Assembly (NCBI GenBank): GCA_024234935.1
Contig: JACKNI010000003.1
Span: forward strand, 192,475-256,474
Reading direction: 5' to 3'
DNA: 64,000 nucleotides
From: Chromatiales bacterium
Lineage (GTDB): Bacteria > Pseudomonadota > Gammaproteobacteria > Steroidobacterales > GCA-2729495
Part shown: positions 17,000 through 25,228 of the stretch, in pieces
How the letters are laid out: each line of letters starts with the position of its first letter
How positions within the stretch are numbered: position 1 is the stretch's first letter
The notes under the pieces: model-generated
The model's database searches: none
Told to the model about the DNA's origin: nothing
What the model saw: the letters and a program-made list of their open reading frames with translations, nothing else
Program-made: the position numbers and the translations under genes

Positions 17000-18091
17000 A
17001 TGCGGACTGAACCAAACATATATGTCTGCTCGACGGTCAGGCATCTGTTGTTTTCACTGCTGCGCGCTGCCTCGTGCAGGGACGAATCGCATTACATCCT
17101 GTTTTTCGCCGACTACCAGCAGGCGTCGCTCGGCGACTGGCATCTCGACAAGCTGCCCGCAAACATGACTGTCTGCGAGCTGTCCCGCGGCCGGGTCCGC
17201 CAGCAGCTGGCCGGGAGTTTGCGCGGCAGGCTTTGCTATTTTCTGGCCATGCGCGGCCTCCGCGCGCCCGCGATCATTCTCGGGCCACTGCACTCGATCC
17301 TTGCCGAAGCATCCCCGGAGCTCTCACGCGCGCTGGCTGATACCGGAATGCCGCATCTCTGGCTGTTCAACGAGCGCAACAGGATGGCCCGCCTGCTGCG
17401 CCTGCTGGCCAGGCGTTTTTCAGTCCTTGAAGACGGCGAAGGCAACTACCTGCTGCAGCGTTGTCCGTGGTGGAAATGGCCCGCCCGTCTTGTTCGCGGC
17501 CTTCCGGCGCGACACCGCGTTTTCGGCGAAGAAGACCGCTGCGAATCGGTCTGGGTGCTGCACCCGGAGCGATTGCCCGCACCGGTACGCCACAAGGGCC
17601 GGCAGATCGACTTTCTCACCAGCTCCGCCGGGCTCGCAACCATCAGACAGCTGTTCGACGCTGAGACCGTATCGGCCGGCGAGGCGCAACAGGTGATCCT
17701 CGCCAGCCAGCCATTCGGGATTCCAGGCGTCACCACCGCGGACAAGCAGCAGGTCTATGGGCAGATCATTGACTACCTGCAGACAAAGGGGATGCCGGTC
17801 GTACTGAAGATCCACCCGGCAGAAGATGCTGGCGACTACGGGTTCCTCGGTGAAAAGGTCCGGCGGGCACCGGCAAAAATCCCCCTGGAAGCCCTGCTGC
17901 TCGGCGCCTCCCGACCACCGATCGTGTTATCGGTGCTGTCGACGGCCGGTCTGGGCTTCGAACGTTACTGCCGCAGAATCAAGCTCTGCGAGGACGGCGC
18001 AAGTGACAGCCTGTACTTTCAGACGGTGCAGCGCTGGGTTGCCGATCCCGAAACGCTCGACGCGGTACTCCGGAAAAAACTGCCAGGCTGA
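17000..18091 (+). CDS. Sialyltransferase-like protein (GT52/polysialyltransferase superfamily), candidate pseudaminyltransferase
   Basis: This 363-residue protein gives no obvious housekeeping match, but it carries the three short motifs of bacterial GT-B sialyltransferases in the right order. They are an acidic D/E-D/E-G (E144 D145 G146), an HP motif (H272 P273 in KIHPAED) and a serine/threonine pair (S314 T315). Those motifs bind the acceptor and CMP-nonulosonate. It is divergent from pseA with a 51-base gap and sits between pseA and pseI, so CMP-pseudaminic acid is the likely donor (inference). The acceptor is unknown. Confidence 0.62.
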   Translation: MRTEPNIYVCSTVRHLLFSLLRAASCRDESHYILFFADYQQASLGDWHLDKLPANMTVCELSRGRVRQQLAGSLRGRLCYFLAMRGLRAPAIILGPLHSILAEASPELSRALADTGMPHLWLFNERNRMARLLRLLARRFSVLEDGEGNYLLQRCPWWKWPARLVRGLPARHRVFGEEDRCESVWVLHPERLPAPVRHKGRQIDFLTSSAGLATIRQLFDAETVSAGEAQQVILASQPFGIPGVTTADKQQVYGQIIDYLQTKGMPVVLKIHPAEDAGDYGFLGEKVRRAPAKIPLEALLLGASRPPIVLSVLSTAGLGFERYCRRIKLCEDGASDSLYFQTVQRWVADPETLDAVLRKKLPG

Positions 18092-18099
18092 GCGGGCGG

Positions 18100-19167
18100 T
18101 CACCGGCGCTCCGGATCATCCCCGACCAGCTGCCAGGTCACCGGCGAACCCCGCTGCGCATCGATCCGTGCATGGCGGCCGACGATGGCGCCGATGCAGT
18201 CCGGCGGCAGGCCAAAGCCGGGACGGATACTGCGCACATGCTCCGGCGTGATCAATTCACCCTTGCGCAGGTCCTTGACCACATAGAGCGAGCGGCGAAA
18301 CTTCGCGTTACCCTGCTCGGACGACTGCCGGTCATAACTGACCTTGCCGAGTGCGGTCCATGCAGTGTGCGCGTCGGCAACCAGGCTGGCCAGTTCGGCC
18401 GGTTCCAGCGAGAAGCTGTCGTCCGGACCACCGCCGGCCCGATCCAGCGTTACGTGCTTCTCGATCACGCAGCCGCCCAGCGCCACCGAGGCCAGGGCGG
18501 TGACATTGCTGATCGTGTGGTCAGACAGACCCGTCAGCACACCGAAGCGCTGCGCGATATCGACCATCGTTTTCAGGTTGTATTCCCCGGCCGGTGCCGG
18601 ATATCCGCTCACACAGCGGAGCACGATGGGGTTGGCGCACCCCCCTTCGCGTGCGGCATCTATCGCCGCACCGATCTCCTCCAGGCCAGCCATGCCGGTG
18701 GACATGATCAGCGGCTTGCCGGTACTTGCCACACGGCGGATGAGGGGCAGGTCGATGATTTCGAAGGAGGCAATCTTGTAGGCCGGCGCACCAAGCTGTT
18801 CGAGCAGGTCCACGGCGGTGGCATCGAAGGGTGAACTGAAAATGGCAATACCGAGTTCACGGGCCCTGGCAAACAGCGGCTCGTGCCATTCCCAGGGCAT
18901 CTGTGCCCACTGATACAGTTCGAACAGGGTACGGCCATCCCAGAGACCACCGTGTACCTGGAAGTCCTCGCTGTCATGGTCGATGGTGATCGTGTCGGCG
19001 CGGTAGGTCTGCAGCTTGACGGCATCTGCCCCGGCATCTTTTGCCGCCTGAATGATCTGCAGGGCACGACCGATGTCGCCATTGTGATTGGCCGACAGCT
19101 CGGCGATCACATATGGCGGACAGCCGTCACCGATCTCGCGTCCGTTGATTTGCACGGTTCTTTTCAT
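18100..19167 (-). CDS. pseI: Pseudaminic acid synthase PseI
   Basis: The 355-residue protein has a NeuB-type barrel (YVIAELSANHNGD near the N-terminus, KLQTYRADT, SDHT and EKHVTLDR) and a C-terminal SAF/antifreeze-like domain (about residues 295-350). It condenses phosphoenolpyruvate with 2,4-diacetamido-2,4,6-trideoxy-altrose. AELSANHNG is typical of PseI; NeuB and LegI usually show variants of this opening. The start overlaps pseGH by 4 bases. It is the last gene of the pseBCF-GH-I run. Confidence 0.92.
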   Translation of the reverse strand: MKRTVQINGREIGDGCPPYVIAELSANHNGDIGRALQIIQAAKDAGADAVKLQTYRADTITIDHDSEDFQVHGGLWDGRTLFELYQWAQMPWEWHEPLFARARELGIAIFSSPFDATAVDLLEQLGAPAYKIASFEIIDLPLIRRVASTGKPLIMSTGMAGLEEIGAAIDAAREGGCANPIVLRCVSGYPAPAGEYNLKTMVDIAQRFGVLTGLSDHTISNVTALASVALGGCVIEKHVTLDRAGGGPDDSFSLEPAELASLVADAHTAWTALGKVSYDRQSSEQGNAKFRRSLYVVKDLRKGELITPEHVRSIRPGFGLPPDCIGAIVGRHARIDAQRGSPVTWQLVGDDPERR

Positions 19168-20642
19168 TGGCGTCGTGGCAGTACGAATTCCGTATCAGAT
19201 GCACGCTGATAACCCGCTGCGGCAAACAGCCTGAGCGAGGCGGCATTGCCCGGCAGCACCGTCGCATGGATTGTAAGCTCCTGGTGCAGCTCGCCGAGGA
19301 GATTGAGTGCAATCAGGCCGAGCCCCTGGCCATGCAACGCGGGTGCCAGATAGATCGACACCTCATATTCACCCGGAAGCTGCCGGTCCAGACGCACCAC
19401 CCCGGCCGGTTCACCTGACTTGCAGATCATGTAGAAATAGCAGAAAGGATCACGCAACCTGGCACGCATCCAGCTGTAGTGCCCGTCCCGGTCCGGCACC
19501 TGCGGATTGCGCGCATGGCGCCGGATCTCCGGCATCTGCTGCCATCGATAGACCTGGGCGATATCCGCCTCGCCGGCCACGGCAAGCCATATGCTGCAAC
19601 CGTCCCGGCTCAGCGCGGGGAGGATTCGCTGTACGACGCGGCGGCAGCCGAGACCGGCGCTCACCGCCAGATTGGCATGGACGTAGTCCGGCCAGTGACT
19701 GCGGAGACGGTTCAGCGCAGTCGGCAGCCCGGTGTCCAGCGCTTCCCGTCCGATCGCGATGGCCGCATGTGCGTCCTGCATGGCCACTGCCACATCCGCC
19801 TGGTTGGCCGCGAATGGCACCAGCACAGAAGGCAAACCGAGTACCGCGCGCTCCCAGGTGGTCGAGCCCGGCGCGCCGATGGCCAGCGTGCAGCGACTCA
19901 TGAGGCCGGCCATGTCTTCGACAAAGTCGTGCAGCACAAAGCGTCCGTCCAGCTCGCTGACGCGCTTTTGTATCGAGGCGAAATGCGGTGCCGCGGCCGA
20001 CAGGACCAGGTCGATGCGGCCGATCCAGTCGCAGGCTGAAGTTGCCAGCACCTCCAACACCGACGCGGTGACATTCAGCGCGTCATAGCCGCCCATGCTG
20101 ACCAGCAGGCGATGTTCCTGCGGCACAACGCTGCGATCCAGCTGTTCGCGAAGCCGGTAGTAGACCGGCTGCAGCAGTGCATATTCACTGCCGGCAAGCA
20201 CTCCGGCAACCTGCCCGTGACTGTAGGCCGAGGCGGGCCGGCCGAGCGTCTGGTCGATGACCAGACTCGCGATGTGCTGCCGGCAAAGGTCGTCGATGAC
20301 GATCAGCTGACTGCAATGCCCGGTTACGGCCTTCTCCCACTCCGGGCCCAGTTCGTAGTGATCGACCACCACGATATCTGCAGGACCGGACAGGGCGGCA
20401 AGAAATTCGGCCGCGTCGTCGACCGCCCCGGGCGACCCCGCACCGGCAGCACCGGCTGCGGGCAGCTGGCTGACTGCGAAGTTGCGCGCCTCGATCCTGT
20501 CGCACAGGTGGCCAGGCAGTTCACGGCACAGGAAGTGGCAGTCGGCGCCGCGCGCGGCAAGCGCATCCGCGAGCGCCAGACAGCGCATCACATGGCCGGC
20601 ACCGATCTCGATCGAGGCATCCGCCCGGAACGCGACACGCAT
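19164..20642 (-). CDS. PseG-PseH fusion: UDP-sugar hydrolase fused to GNAT N-acetyltransferase
   Basis: The 492-residue protein joins two pathway enzymes. Residues 1 to about 345 are PseG-like: GAGHVMRC with the catalytic-type H17, and a GT-B-like UDP-binding half with GAPGSTTWERAVLG. Residues 350-492 are a GNAT domain (GVVRLDR...HGQGLGLIALNLL and a YQRASDTEF C-terminus) matching PseH. PseH acetylates the 4-amino sugar and PseG then removes UDP, so the fusion unites consecutive steps. No separate pseG or pseH is present in the window. Flanking overlaps are 1 and 4 bases. Confidence 0.9.
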   Translation of the reverse strand: MRVAFRADASIEIGAGHVMRCLALADALAARGADCHFLCRELPGHLCDRIEARNFAVSQLPAAGAAGAGSPGAVDDAAEFLAALSGPADIVVVDHYELGPEWEKAVTGHCSQLIVIDDLCRQHIASLVIDQTLGRPASAYSHGQVAGVLAGSEYALLQPVYYRLREQLDRSVVPQEHRLLVSMGGYDALNVTASVLEVLATSACDWIGRIDLVLSAAAPHFASIQKRVSELDGRFVLHDFVEDMAGLMSRCTLAIGAPGSTTWERAVLGLPSVLVPFAANQADVAVAMQDAHAAIAIGREALDTGLPTALNRLRSHWPDYVHANLAVSAGLGCRRVVQRILPALSRDGCSIWLAVAGEADIAQVYRWQQMPEIRRHARNPQVPDRDGHYSWMRARLRDPFCYFYMICKSGEPAGVVRLDRQLPGEYEVSIYLAPALHGQGLGLIALNLLGELHQELTIHATVLPGNAASLRLFAAAGYQRASDTEFVLPRRQ

Positions 20643-21337
20643 CAGGATTGCGCGGCCAGCACCTTGAATGCCAGCTCCGCCACGGCCCAGTCTTCCGGGG
20701 TATCGATATCGTGTACCCGCCGGCGCGGCAGGAGGATCGCCGCCGAGTGGTTCGCAAAGACCGGTCGCTCGGCGAGCCAGGCATCGGCCGTGCCCCAGTA
20801 GAACTGTCCGGCGTCGTGATAGCAGGGCTGCAGATCCTGCGAGCGCGTCTTGAGGTGTTCAGGCTGCAGCATCTCGATTGCGCCGCCGGCGGTCAGGCGA
20901 AAGGCGCGCTGCACCGGAAAGGCAAAATCCGTCGCACTGAAGACATAGTCGAGCCCATCCGTCGCCATCAGCCTGGTCAGGCCCGCGGAGAGATCCTCCA
21001 CACGCATGAACGGCGCTGTCGGATAGATGCAGCACACGGCGCTGAAAACCTGTCCGTCCGCCTGCAGCGCCTCCACCGCGTGACGCATCACCTGGCCCGT
21101 GGTCGCCATATCGTCGGCAATGGCTGCGGGACGGACAAACGGCAGCTCGGCGCCATGCTGGCGGGCGACGCTGGCGATCTCCTCGTCATCCGTCGAAACG
21201 ATGATGCGGTCGAACAATCCACTGCGCGTCGCCGTTTCCATCGACCAGGCGATCATCGGCTTGCCGCAGAACTCGCGGATGTTCTTGCGCGGTATCCGCT
21301 TGCTGCCGCCCCGCGCCGGTATCACGGCAAGCTTCAT
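20642..21337 (-). CDS. pseF: Pseudaminic acid cytidylyltransferase PseF
   Basis: The 231-residue CMP-nonulosonate synthetase has the nucleotide-binding opening AVIPARGGSKRIPRKN, followed by STDDEEIA and the DIDTPEDW C-terminal motif. It activates pseudaminic acid with CTP to CMP-pseudaminic acid. It overlaps pseC by 4 bases and touches the pseGH start. The YPTAPF segment and overall length fit PseF; legionaminic acid LegF is similar, but the neighbouring inverting PseB fixes the pathway. Confidence 0.92.
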   Translation of the reverse strand: MKLAVIPARGGSKRIPRKNIREFCGKPMIAWSMETATRSGLFDRIIVSTDDEEIASVARQHGAELPFVRPAAIADDMATTGQVMRHAVEALQADGQVFSAVCCIYPTAPFMRVEDLSAGLTRLMATDGLDYVFSATDFAFPVQRAFRLTAGGAIEMLQPEHLKTRSQDLQPCYHDAGQFYWGTADAWLAERPVFANHSAAILLPRRRVHDIDTPEDWAVAELAFKVLAAQS

Positions 21338-22494
21338 TCGAGCGCCGCTCCCAACACCTCCACCACCCGATCCTGTTGCGCGTCGGTCATGTGATGAAAC
21401 ATCGGCAGGCTGATCGCCTGCTCGTAATACCGATCCGCTTCGGGCCAGCTGCCGGTCAACTGCTGTGTTTCGACGAAGTACGGCTGCGTGTGCAGGGGAA
21501 TGTAGTGCAGGTTGACACCGATGCCACCGGCGCGCAGCGCACTGAACACCTCCCGGTGTCCGGCCACACCCCGGGCATCGGCCAGGCGGATCACATACAG
21601 ATGACGCGACGAGTAGGTATCCGGATGTTGCCAGGGCACCGTCACGGGCAGCTTCGCGAGCAGCCGGTCGTAGCGCTCAGCCAGGCGATTGCGCGCAGCC
21701 ACCCATGCCTCCAGATGCGCGATCTGACTGAGGCCCAGGGCTGCCTGCAGGTCTGTCATGCGGTAATTGAAGCCCAGGTCTATCTGCTGGTAGTACCACG
21801 GACCATCTGCCGCATGAGTCATCCGTGCCGGTTCACGGGTAATGCCGTGGCTGCGCAACAGTGCCATTTTCTCCGCCAGCGCAGCGTTGTTCGTCATGGC
21901 CGCGCCTCCCTCACCGGTGGTGATGATCTTCACCGGATGAAAGCTGAACACCGTGATGTCGCTGTAGCGGCAGGCGCCTACCGGCTGGTCCTCATACCGC
22001 GCACCGACCGCATGCGAAGCGTCTTCGATGATCGAAAAACCGTACTCGCGTGACAGGGCGCTGATCGCGGCCATATCGCAGGATTGCCCGCACAGATGGA
22101 CGGGGATCACGACTTTCGGCAGGCGCCCTCCGGCGTCGCGCACGGATTTCAGCCGGGCGGCGAGTGCCACCGGGCTCATGTTCCAGGTACGCGGATCGAT
22201 ATCGATGAAATCCACCTTCGCCCCGCAGTACAGGGCGCAGTTGGCCGATGCCACAAAGGTGATATCGCTGGTCCAGACCAGGTCGCCGGCCTGCACGTCG
22301 AGCGCCCGGCAGGCGACATGCAGCGCTGCCGTCGCAGAACTCGTCACGACTGAATGGCGCGCACCAGTCACCGCACAGAGCGCCTGCTCGAAGGCTGGCA
22401 CCTTCGGACCCTGGGTCAGAAAATCGGACCTGAGCACCTCGACGACCGCATCGATATCGGCCGCCGAGATTTCCTGCCTGCCGTAGGGAATCAC
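21334..22494 (-). CDS. pseC: UDP-4-amino-4,6-dideoxy-N-acetyl-beta-L-altrosamine transaminase PseC
   Basis: A 386-residue DegT/DnrJ/EryC1-family aminotransferase. The pyridoxal-phosphate lysine lies in SFHPVKIITTGEGG, and the N-terminal MIPYGRQEIS and FLTQGPKVPAFE are characteristic of PseC. It transfers an amino group from glutamate to C4 of the keto-sugar made by PseB. It overlaps both neighbours by 4 bases, so the operon is tightly coupled. Confidence 0.94.
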   Translation of the reverse strand: MIPYGRQEISAADIDAVVEVLRSDFLTQGPKVPAFEQALCAVTGARHSVVTSSATAALHVACRALDVQAGDLVWTSDITFVASANCALYCGAKVDFIDIDPRTWNMSPVALAARLKSVRDAGGRLPKVVIPVHLCGQSCDMAAISALSREYGFSIIEDASHAVGARYEDQPVGACRYSDITVFSFHPVKIITTGEGGAAMTNNAALAEKMALLRSHGITREPARMTHAADGPWYYQQIDLGFNYRMTDLQAALGLSQIAHLEAWVAARNRLAERYDRLLAKLPVTVPWQHPDTYSSRHLYVIRLADARGVAGHREVFSALRAGGIGVNLHYIPLHTQPYFVETQQLTGSWPEADRYYEQAISLPMFHHMTDAQQDRVVEVLGAALE

Positions 22495-23492
22495 AGATCA
22501 GCCTGCCGGTCGAACTCGCGGATCTCCGGCACCGAGAGAAAATGCGGATTGTCACCCGAGTGGTACTGGAAGCCCTGTGCGACAGGCACGCCGGTCTCGC
22601 CGAGACCGTTGACCGTATAGTCACAGTTGTCGTGATGAAACTGGATGGTCGGACGCAGCACGTAGTGATCCTCGAACTCGAGGGTCAGGTGTGAATCATC
22701 CGCCGGGCACATGATCTCGTGCAGCTTCTCGCCCGGACGGATGCCCACGATCTTCGTCGGCAGCCCCGGCGCATAGGCCTGCGCGAGGTCCATGATGCGC
22801 ACCGAAGGAATCCGGGGCACGAAGATCTCTCCGCCCTGCATGCGTTCGAAGTTGCGGAGCACGAAATCAACGCCCTGGCGCAGGGTGATCCAGAAGCGGG
22901 TCATTTCGGCATGGGTAATCGGCAGATGATCCGCGCCTTCCGCCACCAGCTGCCTGAAAAACGGCACCACCGAGCCGCGTGATCCCACGACGTTGCCATA
23001 GCGGACCACCGAAAAACGGGTGCGCGACTTGCCAACCATGTTGTTCGCAGCAACGAACAGCTTGTCGGAAGCCAGCTTGGTCGCCCCATAGAGATTGATG
23101 GGGTTGGCAGCCTTGTCGGTAGACAGGGCGATGACCTTCGCCACATTGTTCCGGATCGCGGCACGGATGACGTTCTCGGCGCCGTGTATGTTGGTCTTGA
23201 TGCATTCCATCGGATTGTATTCAGCTGCCGGCACCTGCTTGAGCGCAGCAGCGTGAATCACGAAGTCGATGTCGTGCATGGCCTGGTTGAGACGGTCAGC
23301 ATCCCGTACATCGCCGATGAAGTAGCGCATGCAGGGATCGTTGAACACCCGCTGCATCTCGAACTGCTTGAGTTCGTCGCGCGAAAAGATGACGAGTCGC
23401 CTCGGCTTGTAGCGCTCGAGGATCGTGCGGGTGTATTTCTTCCCGAATGAGCCGGTACCACCGGTAATCAGTATCGCTTTGTCGTTAAACAT
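22491..23492 (-). CDS. pseB: UDP-N-acetylglucosamine 4,6-dehydratase (inverting) PseB
   Basis: The start at 23492 gives MFNDKAILITGGTGSFGKK, the usual PseB N-terminus, making about 333 residues; an upstream ATG at 23513 would add seven. The Rossmann motif GGTGSFG, the catalytic segment STDKAANP and the NLYGATK (YxxxK) are visible. It dehydrates and inverts C5 of UDP-GlcNAc, the committed step to pseudaminic acid. It is the first gene of a five-gene minus-strand operon. The 171-base gap to the divergent wzi-like gene should hold its promoter. Confidence 0.93.
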   Translation of the reverse strand: MFNDKAILITGGTGSFGKKYTRTILERYKPRRLVIFSRDELKQFEMQRVFNDPCMRYFIGDVRDADRLNQAMHDIDFVIHAAALKQVPAAEYNPMECIKTNIHGAENVIRAAIRNNVAKVIALSTDKAANPINLYGATKLASDKLFVAANNMVGKSRTRFSVVRYGNVVGSRGSVVPFFRQLVAEGADHLPITHAEMTRFWITLRQGVDFVLRNFERMQGGEIFVPRIPSVRIMDLAQAYAPGLPTKIVGIRPGEKLHEIMCPADDSHLTLEFEDHYVLRPTIQFHHDNCDYTVNGLGETGVPVAQGFQYHSGDNPHFLSVPEIREFDRQADL

Positions 23493-23663
23493 GAGGTTCC
23501 CGGGTAACCGCAACCAGTTTCAGGCGCCATGCGATCAGGCTTGCATTATCTACCGGGCCGCGCAACCATTAAAGCAATCTTGCGACGAGGTTCCGTGTTG
23601 AGCCGCAAATTCCCCTGTGGCTCATGGTTCGTCGGGTTTTTTTCCCTGCTCAAGGTTGCATGC

Positions 23664-25172
23664 ATGGGCGATTCCGCTGACAAGCGCTGGCTGATATTCC
23701 TCATCCTGTCCGGCATCACCGCAACCGCCAGCGCCGAACCGTGGATCGACACCTCGGACATCGCGCTCCGCACTGAAATCCAGTACCTCGCCGACCGCGG
23801 CGTGATCAAGGCGCCAGTCACCACCTGGCCGCTGATGTGGGCGGCCATCGAACCGGATCTGCATGCGGCCGATGTCAGCCAGCTGGACGCGGCAGGACTC
23901 AATGCCTGGCAGGACATCATGCGGCATCTCGATTTCTCGAAACGATCCATCAGCTCGGCCAGCGTCACGGTCGCGAACGACGACAACCGCTTTGCCGGTT
24001 TCGGTGACGAATACCGCGACAAGAACACGGTGGCCCTGAGCTACAGCACGATGGGCGACCGGTGGGCGCTCAAGCTCAAGCCGGGCTGGACGGCTGACCC
24101 GGAGGACAATGATGAATACCGGCTGGATGAAAGCTACCTGGCCGGGACGCTGGGCAACTGGGTGGTATCGGCCGGACTGCAGGACCGCTGGTGGGCGCCA
24201 GGCTGGGACACCAACCTGAGCCTGACCAGCAACGCACGACCGATGCTGGCGCTTGCACTCACGCGCAAGGACGCGAGCCCGTTCAGGCTGCCGTTCACCG
24301 ACGATTACCAGATCCCCTGGACGGTCACCACGTTCATGGGGCACATGAGTACTGATCGTGCTGTCCCGAACGCACTCCTGTGGGGCTTCCGCCTGAACTT
24401 CAAGCCGCATCCCCGCCTGGAAGTCGGCGTCACGCGCCTGGCGCAATGGGCCGGTGATGGCCGGCCGCATGGTTTTGACACCTTCTGGAATGTTCTGACC
24501 GGGCGCGACAACTGCGGCAACAGCGGCCTCGACTGCACGGACAACAACGAACCCGGGAACCAGCAGGCCGGTTACGACCTGCGACTGTCCGTACCCGTCG
24601 CAGGACACAACTTCGGCATCTACTACCAGTCATTTGCCGAAGACGGCAGTCAAAGCAGCACCAAGTTCTGGACCAAGGCACGTCCGCAGGTCGGCGTGGA
24701 CACCACCGTCACCATCATGGACACACCTCTCCTGATGTTCCTCGAGTACACCGACAGCCTGAATTACTGCGGCAATGGCGAACAGCTGGGCATTGCCGAT
24801 TGCTATTACGAACACCATATCTATCGCACCGGAATGCGTTACCAGGGTCGCAATATCGGCAATCTCTACGATAACGATGCCGCCACGGTGGTCTTTGGCA
24901 TGATTGCGCAGATGCGCAACGACGCCAGCTGGCAATGGTCGCTGCGCTATGCCCACCTGAACCGCGACAACAGCGACGCATATCCGGGTGAACCCGACGG
25001 CAACACGGTCACGGAAATTGCCGAGGACCTGCTGATGCTGTCCGGGAAATATCAACGCATCTTCGGCCGCTGGAAGATCGGTGCGGGTGGCAGCGCCAGC
25101 CATTCAACCTTCCGCGATCAGTCCGGCGACGATGACTACAGGGCTTTTCTCGACCTGGAATACCTGCTGTAG
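23664..25172 (+). CDS. Capsule assembly Wzi family outer membrane protein
   Basis: About 502 residues from the ATG at 23664, which gives a signal peptide ending TASA. The body is rich in aromatic, alternating beta-strand segments (VVSAGLQDRWWAPGWDTNL, LDLEYLL at the C-terminus), as in the 18-stranded Wzi barrel. The Wzi family binds capsular or exopolysaccharide at the outer surface. Its position next to pseB suggests the pseudaminic acid may belong to a surface polysaccharide (inference). Its TAG stop is supplied by the left arm of the REP-like palindrome. Confidence 0.8.
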   Translation: MGDSADKRWLIFLILSGITATASAEPWIDTSDIALRTEIQYLADRGVIKAPVTTWPLMWAAIEPDLHAADVSQLDAAGLNAWQDIMRHLDFSKRSISSASVTVANDDNRFAGFGDEYRDKNTVALSYSTMGDRWALKLKPGWTADPEDNDEYRLDESYLAGTLGNWVVSAGLQDRWWAPGWDTNLSLTSNARPMLALALTRKDASPFRLPFTDDYQIPWTVTTFMGHMSTDRAVPNALLWGFRLNFKPHPRLEVGVTRLAQWAGDGRPHGFDTFWNVLTGRDNCGNSGLDCTDNNEPGNQQAGYDLRLSVPVAGHNFGIYYQSFAEDGSQSSTKFWTKARPQVGVDTTVTIMDTPLLMFLEYTDSLNYCGNGEQLGIADCYYEHHIYRTGMRYQGRNIGNLYDNDAATVVFGMIAQMRNDASWQWSLRYAHLNRDNSDAYPGEPDGNTVTEIAEDLLMLSGKYQRIFGRWKIGAGGSASHSTFRDQSGDDDYRAFLDLEYLL

Positions 25173-25228
25173 GAGCGGCTTCAGCCGCGATTGATGGCCG
25201 GAAGCATCGCGGCTGAAGCCGCTCCTAC
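25169..25228. repeat. REP-like palindrome, also the likely bidirectional terminator
   Basis: Two perfect 23-base arms (25169-25191 and 25206-25228, beginning GTAGGAGCGGCTTCAGCCGC) flank a 14-base loop. It lies between convergent genes. The TAG at 25170-25172 ends the wzi-like gene, and the mirror TAG ends the MMPL gene on the other strand. The sequence matches the REP elements spread by RAYT transposases in pseudomonads and xanthomonads (from memory of that family). Confidence 0.85.

Noticed and set aside
18100..23492. Legionaminic or sialic acid pathway instead of pseudaminic acid
   Set aside because: The first gene is the inverting PseB type and the synthase, transaminase and hydrolase match the Pse set.
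25169..25228. CRISPR repeat or IS end
   Set aside because: Only a single inverted repeat with a short loop, no spacer array and no transposase or target duplication next to it.
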